Source: Polytrichum commune
Lineage: Eukaryota; Streptophyta; Polytrichopsida; Polytrichales; Polytrichaceae
Assembly: GCA_950295325.1 (NCBI GenBank)
Contig: OX485806.1
Coordinates: 35,774,001 to 35,838,000 of the forward strand
Reading direction: 5' to 3'
DNA length: 64,000 nt
The translations under genes were made by a program, and so were the position numbers. This document shows positions 22,536-32,819 of this stretch, in pieces. The notes under the pieces are model-generated. The model did not search any database, had not been told where the DNA came from, and saw only the letters and a program-made list of their open reading frames with translations. Position 1 is the first letter of the stretch; each line of letters begins with the position of its first letter.

Positions 22536-22539
22536 TTAA

Positions 22540-22772
22540 CCCTTAAAGGACAATGCTGCCCCACGGGCTTGGTATTATTTTGGGAGAAGCTTGTTCAAAA
22601 CTTCTACTCCATTGCACCAAATGGGGTTTTTAGAATGCCAAATCGAGCACCTTAGCAAGATCTATACTTCTTTAGAATAGAGCCTATGTAAATTAATTGG
22701 TTAATCATGCTTAAAATGAATTTTAAAAGATATTTTGGGTGTGGTATCAGGAAAGCATATGTCCTTTAAGGG
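22540..22772. mobile_element. TTAA-flanked inverted-repeat element, 233 bp
   Basis: CCCTTAAAGGACA (22540) and TGTCCTTTAAGGG (ends 22772) are a perfect 13-bp inverted repeat flanked by TTAA (22536-22539 and 22773-22776). Its termini and a GCCCCACGGG block near the left end match the architecture of 7242-7834, so the two look like one family. Too short to code for anything. Confidence 0.55.
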
Positions 22773-22897
22773 TTAAGCACTATAAACTGCAACTCAAGTA
22801 TCAGGAAAACATAACCCATAATAGTAGAAGAACTTCCTAAACTCACTTACATACTTAAGTTTGGTCTTGTTCTTGTAATTTCCTTTGTAACCGGGAA

Positions 22898-23008
22898 GGC
22901 TCTACAACTGAGACGGTGACTAGGGAGATGGTGGAGGCTAAGCACAAGGCCGACAAGATCATTGTTCATGGTCTCTTGCATATGTATTTCCACGATTGTT
23001 TTATACAG
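22898..23008 (+). pseudogene. Class III peroxidase exon relic
   Basis: The plus frame reads ETVTREMVEAKHKADKIIVH followed by GLLHMYFHDCFIQ, ending exactly at a CAG|GT donor (23008/23009). This matches the N-terminal region of secretory plant peroxidases: a helix before the distal haem site, then the L-L-R-x-H-F-H-D-C-F-V motif. An intron directly after that motif is also where peroxidase genes commonly have intron 1. The distal His (FHDCF) is kept, but the catalytic Arg of LLR is His and the following residues have changed. No downstream exons (GCDAS, haem-His) were found, so this is a relic. Confidence 0.6.
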
Positions 23009-23009
23009 G

Positions 23010-25627
23010 TGTGTGAATGAACAATATGTCCCAACAGATCTCAAAGAGTGATGCTTTGGTTGGTTGAATATTGAGTTAATTATGAGGCGACTCAACTTGA
23101 CATTGGGACAACTCTTTCGGCTAGCGATGACAATCTTATTTGTGGCCTAAATGTCCCTTGATCTTACAACACAATAATTATTTCCAGACCTTTTTTTCTC
23201 TCTCTAAATGTCGCTTGTGAAATTCCTGTCACCTCCAAAAGCTTGATCTTGAAATTGTATGCATTGTTATCTCCTATGCCTCATGAGGAGCTCACATCTT
23301 GAGAGATGTTTTGATAGCTTAAGGTTACATTATGCTTACAACAATCCATCAATCTCCAAGGTTTGTGAATCCAACCAACCCTATTAAGGTTGTAGAAAAG
23401 CACTGAGATTTGTGACTACTATAGATTTTCAATGTTTCTACTGCTTAATTCACTACAAGAGGAACAAATATATTTTAAGTATTTGAATCGGTATGGATGT
23501 GGTCATTTGATGGTGGGTCTCTTAACTTCTATTTGTTACGATTTTCAAGAAACCTTCGAAATATTATCATATAGCAACTCTTCGAATTTTCTTCACCCCT
23601 TAAATCCTCATAGCCCTTTAGTGTCTCCAACATGATTTGAAATTGCAATATCTTGTGCTACCTTCTAAAATCAGAGAGCAAAAGCATGTCCAACAAGCAT
23701 GGAAGCAAAAAGAAAAAAGAAAAAAGAAAAATGGGGTTTATCCATGACAACCCTTGCATTCCATGATGACTGCCCCAAAGAGCTCATGGGCGGATGATGA
23801 CCTGCCCCTACATTCATATGGTTGGAATAGAGGTCATTACCCTTGATGTATACCAAATCAATTTAGAAGTATTTTACTTCATGAAATAATGAATTCAAAC
23901 TCCAAGATAAATTCAAATAAGTTGATATCTGAATATTCAAATAAGTTGATATGTGTTTTGTAACTTTATGGGCAAATAAAATATACATCTCAATAACCTT
24001 GTTGTTTCCTCAACCGAAAAAAACAGTAAGGGTTCCAACAATTTCAAAGTTCATAAAAAAAAATTCTAATAGGTAATTTCAATCAGTTGCTCAAGATGGT
24101 GTAGGAAAAATATTAAATCATAGTACAAGGAAAGAACTAAGACCTTCTTGCCATGAATTTGTTAGGTGTGATTTTTTTATTTTTTTTAAAAAAACAACCC
24201 TTAAATATTTTTGGGTGTTCATGCCCAAAACACTTTGACCCCTATAAGCAAAAAGTAGAAGCCTATAAGCTTTGAGCCAAAAGCTCTGACATGATCATGC
24301 TTGTGTCAATATGCCCATAATGTTGCAATCCCTCATGTCATGATATTTGCAAGCCCCTAACTATAGGGTTTCTTAAATGCCAAAAATCATATGTTTACAT
24401 TTTCAATCATATAGTTTGATTTATAAAAAATAAAGTAAATATGAAAACATATTGATTGGAAAAAAAAAAAAAAAAAAATCTGCACATGGGTGCGAAATTG
24501 GCCTACATGGTACACCGGTAAGCTTAAGCTAAAGTGAATGCCCATCATTATCTCTCCGTGGCTCTTTATGGTAGTTGGCCCTTTGGAATTGGGAGATGTC
24601 ATAAAAGGAAACGAGCACGACTCTTATCAATAATTGTATTGGCCATTGGGGGAAGTCCTTTGAGTGGCATAATGTGACCGGATTGAATGATAGGTAGTAG
24701 GTGGAATGAATAAACGTATTTAAACCTTTTACGTAGTACACTTTCCAAACTCACACTACCATAGAGGGGTTGCTAATACCAACAAAAATAATAATTTTTC
24801 CCTTCAATTTTGTCATGTGTCAATCCTCCCTTAATTCAGACCACGGTCGTCGCCAGGCCTACTAAAAGGCCAACTTGAAAGCCTAGGTCATATACAAAAA
24901 ATGACATTTTTCTTGAAAAAATATGTATTGGATAAAATTCAATGTCCTGAGCGGGCCTACCTTGAAAATCAAGGCTAGCGACGCCCTTGGTTAAGGCCCT
25001 CTTGAATTCCATGGGAAACTACATTTTCAGCATTTGTGAAGATGAAATAAAGCAACGTCAATTGTTGTATAATGCAATTAACTTGAATAATTTATCATTA
25101 TTGTCTTACCCCAAGGTGATTTCTACAACTCAGTGTCGAATGATTAATTTGTTTTTTAGGGTTTCATTTTGGTAATGAAATGTTCTATGGGATTCTCATC
25201 TATTATTTGTAAAAATAAACATTTTTGACTAAAATAAATCACAGGGACTCAACAATTGAAAGCTTTAAATACTGTAACAATTGCCAAAATCGCCGTGATA
25301 TTACCAGTAGGCAATTTTCAAAGTTATTTTTATCTGACCAAATCCACTACTCCATGTTTGGAAAGCTATTCAAACTCCAACCTATCAAAAGGTTTTTAGC
25401 ACTTCATTTCAACCCCCATAACACTATTCAACAACTTGATTGTGCTCTTTGGCAACGAAACAACAATCAAATATGCTAAAATAAATCATCACATATGCAA
25501 AATTACTTTGGATTTTTCTAAGAATCGAATACATATAGGATGGTCTTCATTAGTATTTACTATGGGTTGACGGACCCACCATTTGATAGTTAGCATTCTA
25601 TAGTTTCATTCTATAGTTAGCATTTGA
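23010..25627. other. No gene recognised
   Basis: No motif-bearing frame found. The peroxidase relic is not continued here. Poly(A) runs lie near 24460-24478. Confidence 0.5.
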
Positions 25628-25970
25628 CATGGGTCTCCACTATCTTATCTTCATGGGAAGAGACTTCAAAAATAGGAAGAAGTTGATGCTGGTACGGATA
25701 ATGATTAGTAAGAATATTGTGAATGGTGTTGGTATTTTTAGTGATATGGATGCTATAAATAGTAGTTTAATTGAATAATGTCGGGATGGAAAAAGTTTCC
25801 TAGGAATAGTGCAGGGATGAATAATGATTCTAGGAGTATAACTCCACCCAAATTTCCAATTACAAGCTTGAATGTATGAATAGTAAATGGATGTTCCTAC
25901 TTTGTTCCAAGAGCCCACAAAATATAATTGACATATTCCAGGGCCATGAAACCAACCCACATGGGTAAAT
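25628..25970 (+). repeat. Dispersed repeat (GACATGGG ... CCACATGGG)
   Basis: This stretch is a diverged reverse complement of 39776-40115. Shared landmarks are CTTCATGGGAAGA, GGATGAATAATGATTC, GAGTATAACTCCACC, AATATAATTGACATATTCCA and AACCCACATGG. Its right third is also related to 18990-19115. Non-coding. Confidence 0.65.
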
Positions 25971-27654
25971 CATGTTATGTTGTTGCCTACAATCAAGTTC
26001 CATGAAAATTGTGTAAAGTACCGTAGGCTGTTCATTGGTGCAACACATTGACGCTAGGAGCCAGTTTCCATGTTGGATTGAACATGGCCTTCACCAATTA
26101 TGCAGATATAACATGTAGCAATTTTCTTCCATTTAAAAATAAAAAATAAAAAATCATGATGTTTCGTCAAACCATACTACCCTCTAGTTTGGACTAGTGT
26201 CGTTTTGGCCTGTTGAACCCCGACCGCCCCAACCCTCTAAGCCCATGCAACCATATGCCCATGTGTACCCGCCTCATGCATGTATGCCTATATCCATGCC
26301 CATAAGCCCCCCATGACCTACCACCATGCCCCCCCATGGTCGCCACCTTGGCTCCATATTTGTGAACTTCCCAGGGTTGCCTCCATCATACCCACCTTTT
26401 GCATTTGTATCCTATTTGTATTCCCTTCCACCTTTCCTTTTCTTTTGGTTTTTTTGGCAAGAAGAACGGGGCAACATACTCACCAACACCACGTCTTCCG
26501 TTGTATAAATTGTTTCCCTATTGTGACCACTTCCACATTCATATTGTTGATCAAATTGGGAATTGTGTCATGTGGTTAACATTAGGGAATCAAGCACATG
26601 GTCATTTCAAAGTTCAAAGTTGGAATTGAGATACAAATGTTATAGGAGGTCAAACTGAAGAGACTTTTTCTCTTTAAGTGATCACATGTGCCCTCTCATT
26701 TTTGTTCACAAATATACTCATTTATGGTAAATATATGTTGAGTACATAATCCAATCTCATCGTAAGACATGTCTTTTTAGTGTCCATATAGGTTGTCTTC
26801 ACAAATAGGTTGATCCCTTACCCATGCAAATTATCTTGGGTCAAAACCGAATCCCAAATGCTTAAGTAACTTTGTTTGAATCATCCGTTTAGCAACATTG
26901 ATACAAAATGAATATTGTACTTTGCTAAATGTGGCAATAAATATTCAAAATAGTGTGAAATAACGAGTGACCTAATTGCACTGTTTCAATGAATTGGAAC
27001 CATGCATCTTCTATCAATCTGGAGGTCCAAGTTTTATAAAAAAAAAATTGACTTTGATGAATTAGTCTTGAAGCATGAGTTGCAATTTGGCAATCACCGT
27101 AGATTGCAATTACGGCAATTCATTTTGTTTGCAGGGGACATTAGGCAATTATGATTTCATTAAGAAATAATGAATTAATCTCCATGTAAATGGTAGAGGC
27201 TTATTTTGGCAAAATTTCCTCTTTCTTGTATACATAGAGTATGTTATTACTTCTGTATTAAAAAATATTAATCGTAGATGTAATTCTTTTTTGCTATTTC
27301 TTAGCTATTGCTTTGTATGTTATAAAGGTATAAAATGAAGTCGACGTATGCAAATGATGTGTGCTTTCAGTGAAAGGGGCACCCCCAAAACTAAAGGACA
27401 TAGTTTCTTCCTCCTTCAAGTGACTGAGATAGTGACCGAGATATCCTTTTTTGTTGGTCTTTCAAGGTATTTCTCGAGAATTGTGCTCTTATTGTGTGTG
27501 CTTCATCAACTGGGTCAGTAAGTTGATTTTGTTTAACATTTGGGATGAGCACACTGATTATGAGCACACATTTAGTGTGTGTCGTATTAATTCCAAGAAC
27601 ACACATTATTTTACCAAATCTTAAATGAGTGAGTGTTGAAATTTTTACTAAGTG
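25971..27654. other. No gene recognised
   Basis: 26220-26340 is C-rich with repeated CCATGCCC / CCCATG words. The overlapping 60-99-codon frames there are low-complexity and are not supported as genes. Confidence 0.45.
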
Positions 27655-29127
27655 ATACTAAATTCAAGACCAAATAAGAACCCAACCGAAATCCTCAAAG
27701 ACCTATACCAATCTTCCATGACTTGCTCTTCCTCTTCCAACATTGCTATGCACAAAAAAAAATCCCAAATTATCGGAAATACAACAAAACCATACTCCTA
27801 CATAAAAAGGACGGCCCTCTTATACTCACAACCTATAGACCCATAGCCCTTGCCAACACCATATATAAACTATATACTATCACACTCACCTCATTCCTCA
27901 CTTGTTATGGAGAACAACATTAAAACCTACACTTCAACCAAGAAGGCTTTAAACCACAAAGAAACACCACAAGACAAATGCATATGATAATAATGGCCCT
28001 AGAATATGCACAATTTACCAACAATGACATCTACCTCGCATACATAGACTTCCAAATTGCCTTTGGCTCAGTGGACCATGTGAGATTACTAAGCAATCAT
28101 GGAAGATCTAGGATTACCTAAAGACGCAATAGAACTCATTGGCAACATATACACAAACGCCGCTACCTCCTTCCATGGCAACCACTTTGGCACTACCCGA
28201 CCAATCCATATAAATTGCAGGACCATCCAAGGCAACATACTCAACCCATACCTATTCATCATCTTCCTAGAACCCCTCCTACTATGGTTAGAAAAGACAA
28301 TATTGGCTACCATTGAAACACATCCACCGCAACATATAACACCACAACATATGTGGACAATGCAGGCATCATCACAAAAAAACTCTTAATGACCTCACTC
28401 GCCTCCATGAAACAAAAAAATGCACTTTACTAAATGCAATTATAAAACTAGGCATAGCCTATGCATACTATGCGGTCCACTTCTCTAAACCATACATCAA
28501 AAAGCTAGATAAAGTCATATGTAGCATTCCCAAAAGCATGACCAACATACTAACCCACCTCCCCCATAAAGGATTCAACATAAAAACCACATCCCTATTA
28601 CCAAACTACATAAACTGCATAGCAAACAACTATTGCATGCACTAAACGACCAAGGCCAACTTGGACAAATCTACAAAGGAATAACCAAACATATAATTGC
28701 TAACTTTGGCAGATCATTACATCTCTCACACCTAAAATACCAAGCATGCTCAAGGTCACCTATAACCCAAACGTTTTACATGCTAGAAAGAGAATACGAG
28801 ATCTACGTTAACACCAAAGACAAGACTTTCCCATAAACGAAACCCCCTAGAAATAACATGGAAAATCTCACCCCACTACAACTCACTCACACCCAAACAA
28901 AAAAGAACTCCAAGAAATACCTCAACAACCTCTACATGTACAACATTACAAACCATTACATAAATCCAAAACCCAATCACACAACTAATCATCTCTTAAA
29001 ACCAAACACATAGCCACCCAAAATTCATCAAAGAAGCTTTCCAACAAGCCATAACCATGTTCCCACAACACCTGCCCCAAATCCAACCACTCACATCACC
29101 TTGCCACCCCATGAACCCACAACTTGC

Positions 29128-29647
29128 CACGGGTAGATCACTCTAAGGCATTTTTGTGCACCACGTGCGGCTGGGGTTTTTTTTGTTTTGGGGCTATTTA
29201 CCTTCAAGGGCTAAATTAAAGCCTCCCTATAATTACTTAAATTTCAAAAATGGCCCATTTGTTTGCACCCTTCCATTACTTATATTGTCCAAGTCATTGC
29301 AATTTTTTGTACTCTATATTCCTTTTAACGACGGCGCGTTCCCTTTTCATCCATTTTTGGACAAACGGAAATCCCAATTATCATCCATCCCCGTGAGTCC
29401 TAAACCCATTTACATACCATACTAAACATACCTTCTAGGATACTTATCTTCAGCCCCTGTATTAATTTTACAAAAAAATAATGGCCCACGTTTTATGTCC
29501 ATCTAACTTACTTATAATGGGATTGTCTACACTTAATGGCCCCTTCATTATTTGGAATTCCTTTATAATTTTTATTGCAAATGATTTTAATCCTCTCTAT
29601 ATTATGCCGCACGTCGTTTTTAAAATGCACTAAGTGATCTACCCGTG
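29128..29647 (+). mobile_element. CACGGG-family element, left copy of the composite, 520 bp
   Basis: Begins CACGGGTAGATCACTCTAAG and ends ACTAAGTGATCTACCCGTG. Near the left end is CACCACGTGCGGCTGG, with a CACGTG core, and near the right end AACGACGTGCGGCATAAT (read on the complement). It is nearly identical to 32324-32819, differing mainly by an extra stretch around 29330-29360 (GACGGCGCGTTCCC). No ORF of interest. Confidence 0.85.
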
Positions 29648-29686
29648 ACCTAATCTCAAGCTCTTTTCAACTAGATCTGCACATTA

Positions 29687-31063
29687 TTGTGTTTTCCAAA
29701 AATGTTATGGGTCCATTATGAACTGCTAGTGCCACCATTCACGTGGCACATGCTCGTCAAAATGATTTGGGACACAATTTTTGGATTTCTTGCCTTGGTC
29801 CATATTGTGGCGGGAATTTGGTGTCCTATAGTGGTCCGGTTTTTTGATCTTTTTAGTGCTTCTATTGTTCTTGCCTCTTTGTCCACAATACGTGACTTTG
29901 ATGAGAATATGTTTCTCTATACTCCACCCACTTCCATTGCCCAAAATCGATTTGTCCAAATATGTCTTCCTGGTCTACCTAATTCACCTTTTACACTATC
30001 ATTTGCCATTGCTGACGATTGTGATAATATCACTAACATTGTTGATATCTTGAAGGACTTGCGTTATAGGCCATATTGCTCTAGTTTCATTTGAGACATT
30101 GACATTGATATTCTCACCTATCAATTTGTGTAGTTCTTGCCTGACCAATGCAACGGAGATGCCATGTATGAATTGCCACCTATCTTAGTTGTGCCATTGG
30201 GCTACACAAATCTCCTTCAAGATATGGATCGAGACATTATTTGCAACGACAATGATCTTTGCTTCCGGTATGTAGCATATGTGGGTCATATTTTGTGTCC
30301 TAACAACAATTGTTCATATCTTCATCATCATTGTTGTCCAAATTCAACACAATGGAAGGAGAATTTTGCCAAACTACCATCTATTGGGCCAGTGTTGGAG
30401 ACAAAATGCACACTCATTTGTCAACATTGCAATTTGAGTGTATTGCTTTGTGTCATGCAAATATGTACTACATTGTCCATTTCAAGGAGAATGTCACATG
30501 GACTTGTCTGCATATTGGTTTTCATGCATATCCAGTTGCCTTGGCGGAGTGTAAAGACATAGTCGGCACAGTAAGAAAGCTAGTGAGGGGAAAAACTTCC
30601 AAAATCTCCTAGCAGAACAATATCTTCCATTGTTTTGGCCATTTCAATAAATCATGGATGTCATCAAACATGTTGGAGCTAGAGGGGAAAACTGCAACTA
30701 CCTTTGATGAAACGTCCATGTCAAATTTTCTCAGAATTCAAAAACATTTCATCTCCAAACATACAAAATCAAGTTCATTTATTTGAAAGACAATATGCCC
30801 AAAATGTTAGCATTGACTGCATTTTTGAGTTGAAGCGCAAAACAAATTTAATTTTATACATGACAATGTATTCCTAGAACAAGGCTTTTCCAATGTGTAC
30901 TTATTCAAGATGTCCAACATTGGACTTGGATCCGGTGTGGACTTGGTGAAGCACATGAAGCTAGGTGGGTCATTGAAAGGGGCTTGGATGTTTCTTGACC
31001 ATGCCAAGAGAGTGAAAGATTGGATGACAATGACATGCCACATCTGTAGAAGGTAGAGCATTA
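29687..31063 (+). pseudogene. Unidentified transposase-like gene relic in the composite's passenger
   Basis: Plus-strand pieces in different frames follow one another. 29687-30094 encodes a hydrophobic N-terminal piece. 30137-30400 contains GHILCPNNNCSYLHHHCC, then CTLICQHC, a Cys/His pattern suggesting a zinc-binding fold. About 30430-30612 reads CHANMYYIVHFKENVTWTCL, then HIGFHAYPVALAECKDIV. About 30868-31050 reads VFLEQGFSNVYLFKMSNIGL, GSGVDLVKHMKLGG and WMFLDHAKRVKDWMTM. The pieces keep order and protein-like composition, so one frameshifted gene is likely. I associate the H-x-G-x-H-x-(H/Y)-P-V and FKMS...GSGVDL blocks with transposon-derived proteins of non-seed plants from memory only. 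The family is unassigned. Confidence 0.4.
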
Positions 31064-31504
31064 GATTGTTGGTAGTCAATAAAAATATAAAAGAAAGATG
31101 CATGAGAAAGAATAAGGTTAGAATAAGGCTACCATGCTAGTCCGAAGAGGGATACGAATAATCTTATATTATTTGTATGAACCAATGAAGAGAAGAAAAA
31201 TAATATAAGACAAAGCAAGGAGAGCATGAGACCATGTCACTCCAAGCATTGTTCATATGCCTTTGTATAGGTGTCTATGTTTGTGCAATCTTATCTTTTA
31301 TTGATTCCAATAAGTTATGGGCCCACCATGCAAGTGAAGTGCCTAGAAATTTGATTGCATTTGAGTTTGCAGAATGGATCTTGAGGAGTTGGCGCTTCAT
31401 AGCGTTGGAGGTGTTCGAGGGCGAATTTTGTTGTTATAAGTATTTATTTGTTTTTTTTTTTTGCTTGAATGTATGTTTGATGCAAGATCATGTGATTTGG
31501 GTTT

Positions 31505-31909
31505 CTTGAGTGTTGAAAAATTTATTTGAGAGATTTGGAGATGTGTAGACTTCAAACATTTGACTTAAGTATTTTAAGTGCTCAAGGTTTTTTTTTAGAG
31601 TTTTGAAGGTGTTTACTCTCCAATAGTACATGACTTGAGAAACTTGAGTGTTGAGAGTTCTATTTGAGGTGTTTAGACTTTAAAGATTTGACTTGAATGT
31701 TTAGAGCGTTCGATTATTTCTTTGAGAGCTTTGAAGGTGTTTAGACTCCAATAGCACATAACTTGAGAAACTTGAGTGTTGAGAAACTTATTTGAGAGGT
31801 ATGGAGGTGTTTAGACTTTCAAACATTTGACTTGAATATTTTGAGAGTTCAAAAATTTCTTTGAAATCTTTGAAGGTGTTTAGACTCCAATAGAATATGA
31901 CTTGAGAGG
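31505..31909. repeat. Tandem repeat, three units of 128-139 bp
   Basis: Units start CTTGAGTGTTGA at 31505, 31643 and 31771. Each continues with TATTTGAG, GTGTTTAGACTT, ACATTTGACTTGAAT, CTTTGAAGGTGTTTAGACTC and CAATAG. From 31950 to about 32230 a second, related array of about 105-bp units (TTGAATGATTTGAGAGTATA, CATTTGAGGTGAAAGAGATC) follows. Both lie inside the composite transposon's passenger. Confidence 0.8.
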
Positions 31910-32323
31910 CTTGAATTTTGAGATAATTCTTTGAGAGTGTAACACGTATTTGAGTTAAAGAGATCTCATTTGAATGATTTGTGTCATTATAACTCTCTTG
32001 AGGTCTAAAAAATATTATTTAAATAATTTGAGAATGTAAGATATTTGAGGTGAAGGAGATCTTATTTAAATGATTTGAATGTGATTATAGCTCTCTTAAG
32101 GTGTAGAAAATATTATTTGAATGATTTGAGAGTATAAGACATTTGAGGTGAAAGAGATCTTAACATTTGAGGTGTAGAAAATCTAACTTGAGATATTTGA
32201 GAATGTAAGGCATTTAGGGTGAGAAATATATTGTTTGAATGCTTTGAACGTATATCCAAGCATAAGATGGCATCATTTAAAAGCGAGGCTACTAGAATCA
32301 TTGACAGATTCAATGAAGGGAAG

Positions 32324-32819
32324 CACGGGTAGATCACTCTAAGGCATTTTTGTGCACCACGTGCGGCTGGGGGTTTTTTGTTTTGGGGCTATTTACCTTC
32401 AAGGGCTGAATTAAAGCCTCCCTATAATTACTTGAATTTCAAAAATGGCCCATTTGTTTGCACCCTTCCATTACTTATATTGTCCAAGTCACTACAATTT
32501 TTTGTACTCTATATTCCTTTAAAGTAATTTTGGACAGACGGAACTCCTAATTATCATCCATCCCCGTGAGTCCTAAGCCCATTTACATATCATACTAAAC
32601 ATACCTTCTAGGATCCTTATCTTCAGCCCCTATATTAATTTTACAAAAAATAATGGCCCACGTTTTACGTCCATCTAACTTACTTATAATGGGATTGTCT
32701 ACATTTAATGGTCCCTTCATTATTTGGAATTCCTTTATAATTTTTATTTCAAATGGTTTTAATCCTCTCTATATTATGCCGCACGTCGTTTTTAAAATGC
32801 ACTAAGTGATCTACCCGTG
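32324..32819 (+). mobile_element. CACGGG-family element, right copy of the composite, 496 bp
   Basis: Same orientation and nearly the same sequence as 29128-29647, from CACGGGTAGATCACTCTAAG to AAGTGATCTACCCGTG. Only its right flank (CAACTTGC) takes part in an 8-bp duplication, and its partner is the left flank of the other copy. Confidence 0.85.

Larger units (their letters stand above)
29128..32819. mobile_element. Composite transposon: two CACGGG elements plus 2.7-kb passenger
   Basis: Element copies at 29128-29647 and 32324-32819 lie in the same orientation and flank 29648-32323. The outer flanks carry a perfect 8-bp duplication CAACTTGC (29120-29127 and 32820-32827). The inner flanks (ACCTAATC after copy 1, AAGGGAAG before copy 2) match neither each other nor the outer sites. 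The simplest reading is that the two outermost ends were used together and the whole 3692-bp unit inserted into the LINE in one event. This is analogous to the macrotransposons formed by paired Ac/Ds elements in maize. The passenger holds decayed transposase-like coding pieces and a tandem repeat. Confidence 0.85.

Noticed and set aside
26280-26629. Three overlapping Pro/Phe-rich frames
   Set aside because: Driven by C-rich word repeats; no recognisable domain.
29128-32819. Alternative reading as two independent transposon insertions
   Set aside because: Each copy would need its own 8-bp duplication; neither has one on its inner side, whereas the outer pair matches perfectly.
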